Source of the DNA: Massilia norwichensis
Lineage (GTDB): Bacteria > Pseudomonadota > Gammaproteobacteria > Burkholderiales > Burkholderiaceae_D
Length of the DNA: 64,000 nucleotides
Direction of reading: 5' to 3'
Assembly: GCF_024753245.1 (NCBI RefSeq)
Contig: NZ_JANUGX010000004.1
Location: 1-64,000 of the forward strand
Positions 52,066 through 60,853 of this stretch are shown here, one piece after another; within the stretch, counting starts at the first letter, position 1; every line of letters starts with the position of its first letter. The position numbers were made by a program, and so were the translations under genes. The notes under the pieces are model-generated. The model ran no database searches and was not told the DNA's origin. It was given only the letters and a program-made list of their open reading frames with translations.

Positions 52066-52797
52066 TTGCGTACTGCCATCCTGTTCCTGCGCTCCCTGTT
52101 GTTCACGATCGTCATGGTGGTTGCCACCGTCGTCTGGGCCTGCGTCTGCTTCCTCGCCGCGCCCTTCAAATACAACACGCGCTTCTGGATCACCTCGCGC
52201 TGGAACGTCTTCATCATCTGGCTTGCCAAGGTCCTGTGCGGGATCCGCTACCAGTTCAAGGGTTACGAGAACCTCCCCACCGGCCCTGCCATCCTGCTGT
52301 CGAAGCACCAATCGGCGTGGGAGACCATCTTCCTGCTGCCGAACATGACGCATCCGCTGGTCTTCGTCTTCAAGAAGGAAATCCTGTATATCCCCTTCTT
52401 CGGCTGGGCGATGGCGCTGCTGCGCATGATTCCGATCGACCGCAAGCGCGGCAAGCGCGCCTTCGCCGACGTGATCCGGCACGGCAAACGCCGCCTGGCC
52501 GACGGCCAGTGGATCATCATGTTCCCCGAGGGGACCCGCATCCCGGTCGGCCAGAAAGGCCAGTACAAGAGCGGCGGCACGCGCCTGGCGATCGCCACCG
52601 GCGCCGTGGTGGTCCCGATCGCGCATAATTCGGGCGAATGCTGGCCCAAGAATTCCTTCATCAAGCAGCCCGGCCTGGTCACCGTTTCGATCGGCAAGCC
52701 GATATCGCCAGAAAACCACACTCCCGAGAGTCTGATGCAAGAGGTCGAAAATTGGATAGAATCGGAAATGCGCGTCATTTCGCCCCACGCCTACTGA
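52066..52797 (+). CDS. plsC: 1-acyl-sn-glycerol-3-phosphate acyltransferase (PlsC-type)
   Basis: A 243-aa membrane-bound acyltransferase making phosphatidate. N-terminal hydrophobic region about 5-30, catalytic block LLSKHQSAWETIFLL (H-x4-E variant of H-x4-D), PIDRKRGKRAF, and MFPEGTRIP (motif III). The start is TTG at 52066 with GGAGA 6 nt upstream. 53 bp after gmhB. A second, different PlsC-type gene lies at 60854. Confidence 0.88.
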   Translation: MRTAILFLRSLLFTIVMVVATVVWACVCFLAAPFKYNTRFWITSRWNVFIIWLAKVLCGIRYQFKGYENLPTGPAILLSKHQSAWETIFLLPNMTHPLVFVFKKEILYIPFFGWAMALLRMIPIDRKRGKRAFADVIRHGKRRLADGQWIIMFPEGTRIPVGQKGQYKSGGTRLAIATGAVVVPIAHNSGECWPKNSFIKQPGLVTVSIGKPISPENHTPESLMQEVENWIESEMRVISPHAY

Positions 52798-52871
52798 GGT
52801 ATCTGAACGAGTTGGGGGCGCAGACGACAGCACCATTGAAAGCACCATCGGCACCATCGCTGCAGCCCACC

Positions 52872-53789
52872 ATGACCTCCCCGAAGACCGAAGCGTCACA
52901 GCTCGAGCTGTTTACGCAGGAACTGTTTGCGGCGTTCAAACCCGCCGCATCACCAACGTCAGCGCCACCGGCACCCCGGCCGCCGGTCCCGCTGTTCAAG
53001 GCCCCAAGCCGGCCCACGCCCACTCTCCCGGTGCCCCCGGTTGGCCCGAACGATGCGCCGCTGCGCAAGATCCAGCTCGGATCGCACACCGTCCACTACG
53101 TGCTGCGCCGCTCGGCGCGCCGCTCCCACGGCTTCATGATCAGCGACGACGGCCTGCACGTGACCTCGCCGCGCCGTGCGCCGCTGGACGACGTCGAACG
53201 CGCCATCCGCGCCAAGCAAAGCTGGATCCTGACCAAGCTGTTCGAACGCAGCGAGCGCCGCAGCATGCGCGCCGAACGGCCGCCGGTGGCCTGGGTCGAC
53301 GGCGCGAAGCTGCCCTATCTGGGCGCCGACATCACACTCCGCCTGGAAGCGGCGGCACGCAGCCACTGCGTGTTCGATGCACAGACGCGCGAACTGCGCC
53401 TGGGCGTGACGCCAGGCCTGGAGGAATGGCAGATCCGCGAACGGGTCAAGCTGTGGTTCCAGGCCGAGGCCAAGCGCCTGTTCGGCGAGCGCCTGGACCT
53501 GTATGCGCCGCAGGTGGGCGTCAGCTACAGGGCGTTCGCGCTGTCGTCGGCCGGCACGCGCTGGGGTTCGTGCACGGTGGCCGGCAACATCCGCCTGAAC
53601 TGGAAGCTGGTGCATTACCCGCGGGCGCTGCTGGATTACGTGGTGGTGCACGAACTGGCCCACCTGCGCGAGATGAACCACAGCCCGGCATTCTGGGCCG
53701 TGGTGGGTGAGGTGTTCCCGGATTACGATGGCGCCAAGGCGGCGCTCAAGAAGCGGTCGATCGAGATGCCGGTTCTATTCCCCGAGTAG
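52872..53789 (+). CDS. YgjP-like zinc metallopeptidase (M48/SprT-like)
   Basis: 305 aa. The Pro-rich N-terminal ~60 residues are probably disordered. The core has the YgjP/DUF45 pattern: VLRRSARRSHGFMISDDGLHVTSPRRAPLDDVERAIRAKQSWI, then RWGSCTVAGNIRLNWKLVHYP and zinc motif VVHELAHLREMNHSPAFW (HELAH plus downstream H). Position after plsC matches Burkholderiales gene order. The start is ATG at 52872. The TAG stop is contributed by an R2 repeat unit (53786-53812). Confidence 0.85.
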   Translation: MTSPKTEASQLELFTQELFAAFKPAASPTSAPPAPRPPVPLFKAPSRPTPTLPVPPVGPNDAPLRKIQLGSHTVHYVLRRSARRSHGFMISDDGLHVTSPRRAPLDDVERAIRAKQSWILTKLFERSERRSMRAERPPVAWVDGAKLPYLGADITLRLEAAARSHCVFDAQTRELRLGVTPGLEEWQIRERVKLWFQAEAKRLFGERLDLYAPQVGVSYRAFALSSAGTRWGSCTVAGNIRLNWKLVHYPRALLDYVVVHELAHLREMNHSPAFWAVVGEVFPDYDGAKAALKKRSIEMPVLFPE

Positions 53790-53812
53790 GGTGGGCACCC
53801 TGTGCCCACGCG
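53786..53812. repeat. R2 repeat overlapping the stop codon of the YgjP-like gene
   Basis: GTAGGGTGGGCACCCTGTGC, continuing CCACGCG. The TAG at 53787-53789 is both repeat sequence and the stop codon. A single unit without inverted partner. Confidence 0.8.
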
Positions 53813-53834
53813 TGACGCATGCGATATGTCGGCG

Positions 53835-54395
53835 TCACGCGGTGCCGCGCAACTGCAACTCCCCCGCCGCGCGCGCCGCGGCGATTCCCTTCATCGCATC
53901 GACCTCCTTCGTGCTAAGGCAGCGGAAGGGAATCGGCAGCGTGCCGCGCTTGAGCACCATCATGAAGCCATTGGTGTAAGTACGGATGCGCGCCACGTCG
54001 TCCCAGCCGATCAGCGTGACGCCAGTGTCGCTGGTGCGCACGATGCCATGCTGGTCGATGGTGAATTCGTAGGTGCGGCGTCCACGGCGCAGCAGCACGA
54101 AGTGCGTGGCCGCCGCCAAAGTGCTCTTGATGCGCAGGTAGATGCCCATCGGCCAGCGGATGCGGCGGCGGCGGATCAGATAGCCGCCGTGCTCCCACAT
54201 GAAGCGGATGTATTCGAACAGCGAATAACGAACCCAGAAATGCAGGCTGTACAGCGCCGCAGGCGGATGCACGACCGGTATCGGCGCCGGCGGCATCGCA
54301 TCGGCTCCCAGATCCGTCATCATTTCAGGCGCGTCCATGAGTGCGGCGCCGCCATCCACGTTGCCGCCCGCTCGCGCACGATTAGACCACAACAT
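53835..54395 (-). CDS. YcxB-like membrane-associated protein
   Basis: 186 aa. Residues ~45-110 contain an amphipathic/TM-like region (YSLHFWVRYSLFEYIRFMW, IKSTLAAATHFVLLRRG). The C-terminal ~65 residues match the YcxB domain: YEFTIDQHGIVRTSDTGVTLIGWDDVARIRTYTNGFMMVLKRGTLPIPFRCL. The ATG at 54395 is chosen because AAAGGGG is 6 nt upstream. The ATG at 54401 touches the Shine-Dalgarno. Function of the family is unknown. Confidence 0.72.
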   Translation of the reverse strand: MLWSNRARAGGNVDGGAALMDAPEMMTDLGADAMPPAPIPVVHPPAALYSLHFWVRYSLFEYIRFMWEHGGYLIRRRRIRWPMGIYLRIKSTLAAATHFVLLRRGRRTYEFTIDQHGIVRTSDTGVTLIGWDDVARIRTYTNGFMMVLKRGTLPIPFRCLSTKEVDAMKGIAAARAAGELQLRGTA

Positions 54396-54441
54396 GTGCA
54401 TCCCCTTTCGTTATCCAAGCTAAAGAGAATGGTAACAAAAG

Positions 54442-55719
54442 CTATGCAATAAGTTGTCGCAAGAGTTCAACAGTGCGCACGGTCGCGCCACGATGGTGGC
54501 CGGCGAAAGCCAGCGCCTGTTCGCCCATCCGTGCGCGGGCGGCATCGTCGGTCAGCAGGCGCGCCGCCTCTCGCATCAGGGCGGCGGCATCCGGCACGCG
54601 CAGGGCGGCGCCGGCGGCGACGGCTTCCTCGGTCGCCTGCAGGAAGTTGAAAGTGTGCTCGCCGACCAACACCGGCTTGCCGACGGCGCAGGCCTCGATC
54701 AGATTCTGGCCGCCCAGCGGCAGCAGGCTGCCGCCGATGAAGGCGCAGTCGCAGGCGGCAAAATAGGCGAACATCTCGCCCATCGAATCGCCCAGCAGGA
54801 CCTCGCTGTCGACCTGTTCGGGCAGCTGCGAGCGGCGCGCCAGGCTCAGGCCGCGTTCCTCGGCCATGCGCGCCACCTCGTCGAAGCGCTGCGGATGGCG
54901 CGGCACCAGCAGCAGCAGCATGTTGGCCGGTTTGTCCGCCAGCGCCCGCCAGGCGTCGAGGATGAGCGCCTCCTCGCCCTCGCGCGTCGAGGCGCACAGC
55001 AGCACCGGACGCTGCGCGAAACGCGCACGCAGCATGGCGCCGGTCTGCAGCGCGGCTTCGGGCGGCACGACGTCGAACTTGATGCTGCCGGTGACGGCAA
55101 CCTTGGGCGCGCCCAGCGATGCAATGCGCGACGCGTCAAGCTCGGTCTGGGCCGCCGCCAGCGTGATGCCGCGCGCCGCTTCCATCATGATCCCGCCGAA
55201 GCGCTGGCCGCGGCGCAGCGAGCGCTCGGACAAGCGTGCGTTCACCAGCGCCACCGGCACCCCGTGCCTGCGGCAGCCGGCGATCAGGTTCGGCCAGACC
55301 TCGGTCTCCATCAGGATGCAGACGGTGGGTGCGAAATGGCGCAGGAAGCGCCCGACCATGAAACCGGTGTCGTAGGGCAGGAAGGACTGGACGACGCGGT
55401 CCCCATGCTTGCCGAACAGGGCCTTGCCGGTGGCGCGGCCGGTCGGCGTCATGTGGGTCAGCAGGATGCGGCAATCGGGCCAGGCGCGCAGCAGGCTCTC
55501 CACCAGCGGCTCGGCGGCGCGGGTCTCACCCACCGACACCGCGTGCACCATGATGGTCCTGCGCAGGTGCTGGTCCGGCGAGGGCGTACGGCCGTAAAAG
55601 CCCAGGCGCTCGCCCAGGTGCTGGCGGTAGCCCGGCTCCTTGCGTCCGCGCCACCACAGGCGGCCCAGCACCAGCGGCATCGCCAGCCACCACATGAAGG
55701 AATAGAAGAGCCGCATCAT
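54442..55719 (-). CDS. waaA: 3-deoxy-D-manno-octulosonic acid transferase WaaA (KdtA)
   Basis: A 425-aa glycosyltransferase attaching Kdo to lipid A. N-terminal membrane anchor about 4-20 (LFYSFMWWLAMPLVLGRLW), then the WaaA landmarks MVHAVSVGETRAAEPLVESLL, LLTHMTPTGRATG, ILMETEVWPNLIAGCRRHGVPVALVNARLSERS and FIGGSLLPLGGQNLIEACAVGKPVLVGEHTFNF. The start ATG at 55719 overlaps the waaC stop (ATGA). Confidence 0.94.
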   Translation of the reverse strand: MMRLFYSFMWWLAMPLVLGRLWWRGRKEPGYRQHLGERLGFYGRTPSPDQHLRRTIMVHAVSVGETRAAEPLVESLLRAWPDCRILLTHMTPTGRATGKALFGKHGDRVVQSFLPYDTGFMVGRFLRHFAPTVCILMETEVWPNLIAGCRRHGVPVALVNARLSERSLRRGQRFGGIMMEAARGITLAAAQTELDASRIASLGAPKVAVTGSIKFDVVPPEAALQTGAMLRARFAQRPVLLCASTREGEEALILDAWRALADKPANMLLLLVPRHPQRFDEVARMAEERGLSLARRSQLPEQVDSEVLLGDSMGEMFAYFAACDCAFIGGSLLPLGGQNLIEACAVGKPVLVGEHTFNFLQATEEAVAAGAALRVPDAAALMREAARLLTDDAARARMGEQALAFAGHHRGATVRTVELLRQLIA

Positions 55720-56696
55720 CCGCGCTCCAGCAGGCTGCGCGCCGCTTCCACGACTTCGCCCACCGGGGGTGGCCGGCCGGTGTCGCCCAGATTGACGATC
55801 CGCGGCGACCAGTTGCCTTCGGTTTTCCAGCGCGGCGAATCGCAGTAGATCTCGACCGTCGGCCGTACGAAAGCCGCGGCGATGTGGGTCAGGCCGGTAT
55901 CGACGCCGACCGCCAGCGCCGCGTGGCGCGCCAGCTCGACCGCATCCATCATCGACAGCTTCGGCAGCACGCTGGCATTCGGCAGCGCGGCGGCCAGGCG
56001 TTCCGCTTCGTCCTTCTCCTTCGGCGAGCCCCAGGGCAGCAGGACCGGCAGCGGCGCCAGGGCGCGGCCGAGCGCGATCCAGTTCTCCGGCGCCCACTTC
56101 TTGGCGTCGCGCGCGGTCCCGTGGAAGAACACGGCATAGTCTTGCGCCGGCATCCAGGCCGGGCGCCGGGCCGGATCGGGCGCCGGCAAGCCGAAATCGG
56201 GCGGCGTGTCGACCGCATAGCCGAGCGCCGCGGCAGCGACTTCGCGGCCGCGCTGCACCGCGTGGGTGCGCGGCGCCACCGGGATACTGCGGCTGTGGAA
56301 GATGCGCGAGACGCCCTCGTAGCCCGAGTCCTCGGTGCCGTTCGCCATGCCGACCTTGTGGCCGCCCGGGCGCACGCGCGCGGCGGCCATGATGATGCCG
56401 GTCTTGATCAGTCCCTGGGTGTCGAACACGTAGTCGTACTGTTCCGCGCGCAGGTCGCGGAAGAAGCCGCGCAGCTCGGCGCGCACGGCGGGGTCCCTGA
56501 GGCCCTTTTTCCAGCGCCGCAGCGCGAACGGAATCACCTTGCGCACATGGGGATTGAGGCGCACCAGGCTCACATAACCCTCTTCCACCACCCAGTCGAT
56601 CCGGGCACCGGGATGGTGGCGCAGGATGTCGGCCACCATCGGCAAATTGTGCAGGACGTCGCCCAGCGACGACACCCGCACCAGCAGGATCTTCAT
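55716..56696 (-). CDS. waaC: Lipopolysaccharide heptosyltransferase I WaaC
   Basis: A 326-aa GT9 enzyme adding the first heptose to Kdo2-lipid A. N-terminus MKILLVRVSSLGDVLHNLPMV, then GARIDWVVEEGY, FFHGTARDAKKWAPENWIALG and LAVGVDTGLTHIAAAFVRPTVEIY. The ATG at 56696 shares one base with the TGA of the upstream phosphomutase (TGATG). It uses ADP-heptose from the pathway including GmhB. Middle gene of the leftward phosphomutase-waaC-waaA operon. Confidence 0.93.
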   Translation of the reverse strand: MKILLVRVSSLGDVLHNLPMVADILRHHPGARIDWVVEEGYVSLVRLNPHVRKVIPFALRRWKKGLRDPAVRAELRGFFRDLRAEQYDYVFDTQGLIKTGIIMAAARVRPGGHKVGMANGTEDSGYEGVSRIFHSRSIPVAPRTHAVQRGREVAAAALGYAVDTPPDFGLPAPDPARRPAWMPAQDYAVFFHGTARDAKKWAPENWIALGRALAPLPVLLPWGSPKEKDEAERLAAALPNASVLPKLSMMDAVELARHAALAVGVDTGLTHIAAAFVRPTVEIYCDSPRWKTEGNWSPRIVNLGDTGRPPPVGEVVEAARSLLERG

Positions 56697-58078
56697 CAGA
56701 ATGGCAGCTTGGCGTCGGGCTTGGCAGCCAGGATCACGCGCGCGAACTCTTTTTGAATACGCTCGAGCGCTTCCGGGCTTTCGCCTTCGAAGCGCAGCAC
56801 CACCACCGGCGTCGTGTTCGAGCCGCGCGCCAGGCCGAAGCCGTCCGCATACTCGACGCGCAGGCCGTCGATATCGACCACGCGCTCGGCGCCCGGGAAC
56901 TGCGCATCGGTGCGCAGCTTGTCGATCAGCGCGAAATTCTCGCCTTCCTGCAGGTGCAGGTGCAGTTCCGGCGTGCTGCTGGCCTTCGGCAGCGCGTTCA
57001 GCACGGCCGAGGGATCGCTTTCGCGAGTCAGGATTTCGAGCAGACGCGCACCGGTGTAGAGGCCGTCGTCGAAGCCGAACCAGCGGTCCTTCCAGAAGAT
57101 GTGGCCGCTCATCTCGCCGCCCAGCGGGGCGCCGGTTTCCTTCAGCTTGGCCTTGACCAGCGAGTGCCCGGTCTTCCACATCAGCGGACGGCCGCCGTGG
57201 CTGGCGATCCATGGGCCGAGGTGGCGCGTGCACTTGACGTCGTAGAGGATCTCGGCGCCCGGGTTGCGCGACAGGACGTCGGCGGCGAACAGCATCATCT
57301 GGCGGTCCGGGAAGATGATCTGGCCATCCTTGGTCACCACGCCGAGGCGGTCGCCATCGCCGTCGAAGGCGAGGCCGAGTTCGGCGTCGCCATTCTTCAC
57401 GGCGGCGATCAGGTCTTCCAGGTTTTCCGGGTGCGCCGGATCCGGATGGTGGTTCGGGAAGTGGCCGTCGACTTCGCAGAACAGTTCCGTCACTTCGCAG
57501 CCCATCGCGCGATACAGTTCGCCAACGAAGGCGCCGGCCACGCCGTTGCCGGCATCGACCGCGATCTTGATCGGGCGGGCGATCTTGACGTCATCCGCGA
57601 TGCGCTGGATGTAGGCATCCTTGATATCGTGGGTGGTATAGGCGCCCGGGGTGGCGGCCGGCGTGAAGCTGGCGCTTTCGATGGCCTGGTACAGGGCCTG
57701 GATGGCGTCGCCGTAGATCGCTTCGCCGGCCAGCACCATCTTGAAGCCGTTGTAGTCGGGCGGGTTATGGCTGCCGGTGACCATGATGCCGCTGTGCGCG
57801 TCCAGCACGTTGGTGGCGAAATACACCATCGGCGTTGCGACCATGCCCAGGTCGATCACGTCCACGCCGGCTTCGCGCAAACCGTCGGCCAGCGCTTGCG
57901 CCAGGCTGGGACCGGACAGGCGGCCGTCGCGGCCGATCACGACCTTGCGTTCCCCTTTCGCCAGCGCCGCGGCGCCGAAAGCCTGGCCAATCTTCCTTGC
58001 GATGCCGGCGTCGAGCGTGCTGTCGAGGACGCCACGGATGTCATAAGCCTTGAAGATCGTTTTCGAAAGAGGGACCAT
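56696..58078 (-). CDS. algC: Phosphomannomutase/phosphoglucomutase (AlgC-type)
   Basis: A 460-aa alpha-D-phosphohexomutase giving mannose-1-P and glucose-1-P for LPS and exopolysaccharide sugars. N-terminus FKAYDIRGVLDSTLDAG, phosphoserine S103 in MVTGSHNPPDYNGFKM, metal loop AFDGDGDRLGVV, sugar-binding GGEMSGHIFWKDRWFGFDDGLYTGARLLEIL, and C-terminal phosphate loop ARGSNTTPVVVLRFEG. First gene of the waa operon. Confidence 0.92.
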   Translation of the reverse strand: MVPLSKTIFKAYDIRGVLDSTLDAGIARKIGQAFGAAALAKGERKVVIGRDGRLSGPSLAQALADGLREAGVDVIDLGMVATPMVYFATNVLDAHSGIMVTGSHNPPDYNGFKMVLAGEAIYGDAIQALYQAIESASFTPAATPGAYTTHDIKDAYIQRIADDVKIARPIKIAVDAGNGVAGAFVGELYRAMGCEVTELFCEVDGHFPNHHPDPAHPENLEDLIAAVKNGDAELGLAFDGDGDRLGVVTKDGQIIFPDRQMMLFAADVLSRNPGAEILYDVKCTRHLGPWIASHGGRPLMWKTGHSLVKAKLKETGAPLGGEMSGHIFWKDRWFGFDDGLYTGARLLEILTRESDPSAVLNALPKASSTPELHLHLQEGENFALIDKLRTDAQFPGAERVVDIDGLRVEYADGFGLARGSNTTPVVVLRFEGESPEALERIQKEFARVILAAKPDAKLPF

Positions 58079-58231
58079 TGCCTATACCTTGAAGAAAAAG
58101 AGCTTCATTGTAATGGCTAGCACGAGGCTTGGGAACGATGTGCCCTACGGTGCGAAGGGGATGTGGCGGGAAATACAGGCGGGGAAAAATACTGCAGGCA
58201 GGATCGGCAATCGGAACCGATGCCGGTATTC

Positions 58232-58256
58232 CGCCGCCGCGGTGCACGCGGCGGCG
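58232..58256. terminator. GC-rich hairpin downstream of the H-NS gene
   Basis: Arms CGCCGCCGCG/CGCGGCGGCG with a 5-nt loop, 14 bp after the H-NS stop (leftward). There is no U-tail, so it may protect the 3' end or need Rho to end transcription. Confidence 0.5.
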
Positions 58257-58269
58257 AATGCGAAATGAA

Positions 58270-58602
58270 TCAGACGCGCAGTTTGTCCAGCGAATTACCG
58301 CCTTCGACCCATTCTTTGACCCATTTCGGCTGACGGCCACGGCCGGTCCACTGCTGGGATTCGTTTTCCGGATTACGGAAACGAACGGCGACCGAACCCG
58401 AGCTCGATTTGCCGCCCGACTTGGCGCCGCGACCGCTGGTGGCGATCAGATCTTTCAGAGGAACGCCCACGCTTTGCGCGATCGCCATGATCTGTTCGCG
58501 CGCCTTTTGCAGATCCTGCTGCTCACGCTGTTTCATCTCCTGCTTGATCTGCTCCTGCAGATTACGCAAATCGCCCAAGGACATATTAGACAGATCCATC
58601 AT
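58270..58602 (-). CDS. H-NS family nucleoid protein
   Basis: A 110-aa DNA-binding protein. The N-terminal coiled coil is about 5-50 (LGDLRNLQEQIKQEMKQREQQDLQKAREQIMAIAQ). A linker and the C-terminal H-NS domain follow with FRNPENESQQWTGRGRQPKWVKEW, the minor-groove AT-hook-like motif (T-G-R-G-R-x-P). It silences AT-rich, often horizontally acquired DNA. ATG at 58602 or 58599. Monocistronic with a clear promoter. Confidence 0.92.
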   Translation of the reverse strand: MMDLSNMSLGDLRNLQEQIKQEMKQREQQDLQKAREQIMAIAQSVGVPLKDLIATSGRGAKSGGKSSSGSVAVRFRNPENESQQWTGRGRQPKWVKEWVEGGNSLDKLRV

Positions 58603-58632
58603 CGTTCCTTTATCAATGTTAAGTTGAAACAG

Positions 58633-58662
58633 ATTTTATCGAAATCTCACCAATTGTCGCAA
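58633..58662 (-). promoter_or_regulatory. Sigma70-like promoter of the H-NS gene
   Basis: On the minus strand, -35 TTGCGA (58662-58657), an 18-bp spacer, and -10 TAAAAT (58638-58633). The predicted start is about 25 bases before the ATG, followed by Shine-Dalgarno AAAGGAA. The flanking DNA is AT-rich, as expected for autorepression. Confidence 0.6.
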
Positions 58663-58685
58663 TATACACTATTTGCAATAATCTG

Positions 58686-59780
58686 CTAGTTCTTTTTGTT
58701 CCAAATCAGCCAGCGTGGAGACTTGAATCGAACAATACGCGCGTATAACCAAACGTAACTGATAATGAACAACAAACAGAAGAATATCAGCGGTCCCGTA
58801 TTCCGCCAGAACACGGTTGCCGGGATAACCGCGGTCAATGAAAAGAACCACAGGTAAGGCGAGGTGCGCGCATTCCGTTTCATCAGTGCGCGCGCTTCCT
58901 TGCGACCCACCGTCCATTGCACGATGCGCCTGAAAATCAGGCTATGCAGATGAATACCATCGGGCATTGCCGGGGATTTTCCGCGTACAAACATACGCCT
59001 GTACGCAGAAAATATAGTTTCGAAAGCCGGATAAATCAACAGCAATGCGGCATACCAGGTCGATACCGTCGGATTGCGCATCACCAGCAGCAAGGCCAGT
59101 TCGCCGAGCATGAAACCGATGAAGTAGGCGCCGCCGTCGCCGAGGAAAATCAGCCCGACCGGATAATTCCAGATGAGGAAGCCGGCAGTCGCGCCGGCGA
59201 CGGTCAATGCCGATACCAGCACGAACATGTCGCCGACCTGCCAGGCGACATAAGCCAGCGATATCAGCATGCAGATCACGACCACGCTGGCCAGTCCATT
59301 GAAGCCATCGATGATATTCACCGCATTCGCGATCCCGGCAACCGCCAGTATCGTCAGCGGCAGCACGATCCACGGCGAGACCAGATTCCAGCTCATGAAC
59401 GGCATATCCAGACGCGCGATTTTCGCATCCAGCACCAGATAGCCGAGCAGGCCCGCAATCATGGTTAATACGAGGCGCCGCGAAGGCCGCACCTTGCCGG
59501 TATAGTCTTCGACGATTCCGCCGGCAAAGGCGATCGACGAGCACACCAGCAGCGCCAGCAGCCAATAACCGAGGGAAGGTTCGCGCCATACCGAAATCCC
59601 GGCACTGATGGCGACTGCGAGGAAAATCGGCAGCCCGCCTATCCTGGCGACGTCGTGCAAATGCACCTTCTGGACACCGCTGAAATTGTTGTCGAGCGCA
59701 GGACCGTGCAATTTCGAATGCTTGATGACCAGCAGTGTCAGCAATGCAGAAGAGACAAAACTCAGGAGGAATGAAAACAT
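58686..59780 (-). CDS. Polyprenyl-phosphate GlcNAc/MurNAc-1-phosphate transferase (WecA/MraY superfamily)
   Basis: A 364-aa polytopic membrane enzyme with about 11 TMs that starts glycan synthesis by transferring a sugar-1-phosphate to undecaprenyl phosphate. Catalytic motifs are GGIVEDYTGKVRPSRRLVL, AVNIIDGFNG, IFLGDGGAYFIGF and DGIHLHSLIFRRI (the H-x-H loop of WecA-type enzymes). It lacks MraY-specific PTMGG sequence, so an O-antigen, ECA-like or exopolysaccharide initiating enzyme is most likely. Codon use and neighbours are ordinary. Transcribed toward the H-NS gene. Confidence 0.87.
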   Translation of the reverse strand: MFSFLLSFVSSALLTLLVIKHSKLHGPALDNNFSGVQKVHLHDVARIGGLPIFLAVAISAGISVWREPSLGYWLLALLVCSSIAFAGGIVEDYTGKVRPSRRLVLTMIAGLLGYLVLDAKIARLDMPFMSWNLVSPWIVLPLTILAVAGIANAVNIIDGFNGLASVVVICMLISLAYVAWQVGDMFVLVSALTVAGATAGFLIWNYPVGLIFLGDGGAYFIGFMLGELALLLVMRNPTVSTWYAALLLIYPAFETIFSAYRRMFVRGKSPAMPDGIHLHSLIFRRIVQWTVGRKEARALMKRNARTSPYLWFFSLTAVIPATVFWRNTGPLIFFCLLFIISYVWLYARIVRFKSPRWLIWNKKN

Positions 59781-59997
59781 TTATTCTTTTTTAGATGCAA
59801 TAACCGGTCAGGCAATCCGTATGCACGCCAGGATAAATGCACCGGCTGTCGCTTATTCGATACAGGCTGCGGCAAAACCCCATTGTACTGGATTAGGGCC
59901 TGTCTCCCGAACCCAGCAGTTTACGCGCTCGGCGCCTGTTCCGATTGAGGCAGATCGGCTCATTTATGAAAGCGCCCAAATACATTAGTATCGCCAC

Positions 59998-60852
59998 ATG
60001 ATGAAAACTTATGTGATTGGCGACCTGCAGGGGTGCGCCCATGAAGCCGCGCTCCTGCTGGAACGTATCGCCGCCGATGCGCACACGATGGAGGAAGCGC
60101 GCATCCTCTTCGTCGGCGATTTGATCAACCGTGGGCCGGAATCCCTGACCGCGCTGCGCCGCATGAAAGCACTGTCGGAAGCCAGCCAGGGCCGGGTCGA
60201 GGCTCTGCTCGGCAACCACGACCTGCACCTGCTGGCGGTGGCGGCCGGGGTCCAGAAGGCCAGCCGCTCGGACACCCTGGACGAGATCCTGGCCGCCCCC
60301 GACCGCGACGAACTGATCGCCTGGCTGCGCCGGCGCCCACTGGCGATGTTCGTCGATGCGCACTTGCTCGTTCACGCCGGCGTGCCGCCGCAATGGAGCG
60401 CGGAGCAGACCATGGCCTTGGCTGCCGAGGTCGAGACGGTGCTGCGCGGCGACGGCTGGGCCGACTTCCTCGCACAGATGTACGGCAACGAGCCGGACCG
60501 CTGGGATGACGCCCTGACCGGCGTGGCCCGGCTGCGCTGCATCGTCAATGCCCTCACCCGCATGCGCCTGTGCTGGCCCGACGGCCGCATGGACTTCCTG
60601 CACAAGGAAAGCGACAAGGGACCGGAAGGCTCGGATCTGCTGCCCTGGTTCGACGTGCCGGGCCGCCGTACCGCCGACGTGACCGTGGTGTTCGGACACT
60701 GGTCGGCCCTTGGGCTGGTGCTGCGTCCGAACCTGGTGGGGCTGGACAGCGGTTGCGTGTGGGGCGGCAAGCTGACTGCGGTGTGCCTGGACGACCGCAC
60801 TTTGCTGCAGGTGGATTGTCCCGAATACCGGGAGCACAGCGGAAAGAAGTAA
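59998..60852 (+). CDS. apaH: Symmetrical bis(5'-nucleosyl)-tetraphosphatase ApaH
   Basis: A 284-aa metallophosphatase hydrolysing Ap4A and removing Np4-type RNA caps. PPP-family motifs are [31 protein letters not shown] and [10 protein letters not shown]. There is no Shine-Dalgarno. TAGTAT (59986-59991) is exactly 6 nt before the ATG, suggesting a leaderless transcript. Convergent with the plsC-like gene; the stops are 1 bp apart. Confidence 0.93.
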   Translation: MMKTYVIGDLQGCAHEAALLLERIAADAHTMEEARILFVGDLINRGPESLTALRRMKALSEASQGRVEALLGNHDLHLLAVAAGVQKASRSDTLDEILAAPDRDELIAWLRRRPLAMFVDAHLLVHAGVPPQWSAEQTMALAAEVETVLRGDGWADFLAQMYGNEPDRWDDALTGVARLRCIVNALTRMRLCWPDGRMDFLHKESDKGPEGSDLLPWFDVPGRRTADVTVVFGHWSALGLVLRPNLVGLDSGCVWGGKLTAVCLDDRTLLQVDCPEYREHSGKK

Positions 60853-60853
60853 T

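Noticed and set aside
52638..52871. N-terminal extension of the YgjP-like peptidase starting inside plsC
   Set aside because: The 78 extra residues overlap the plsC frame and have no peptidase-family character. ATG 52872 is the natural start.
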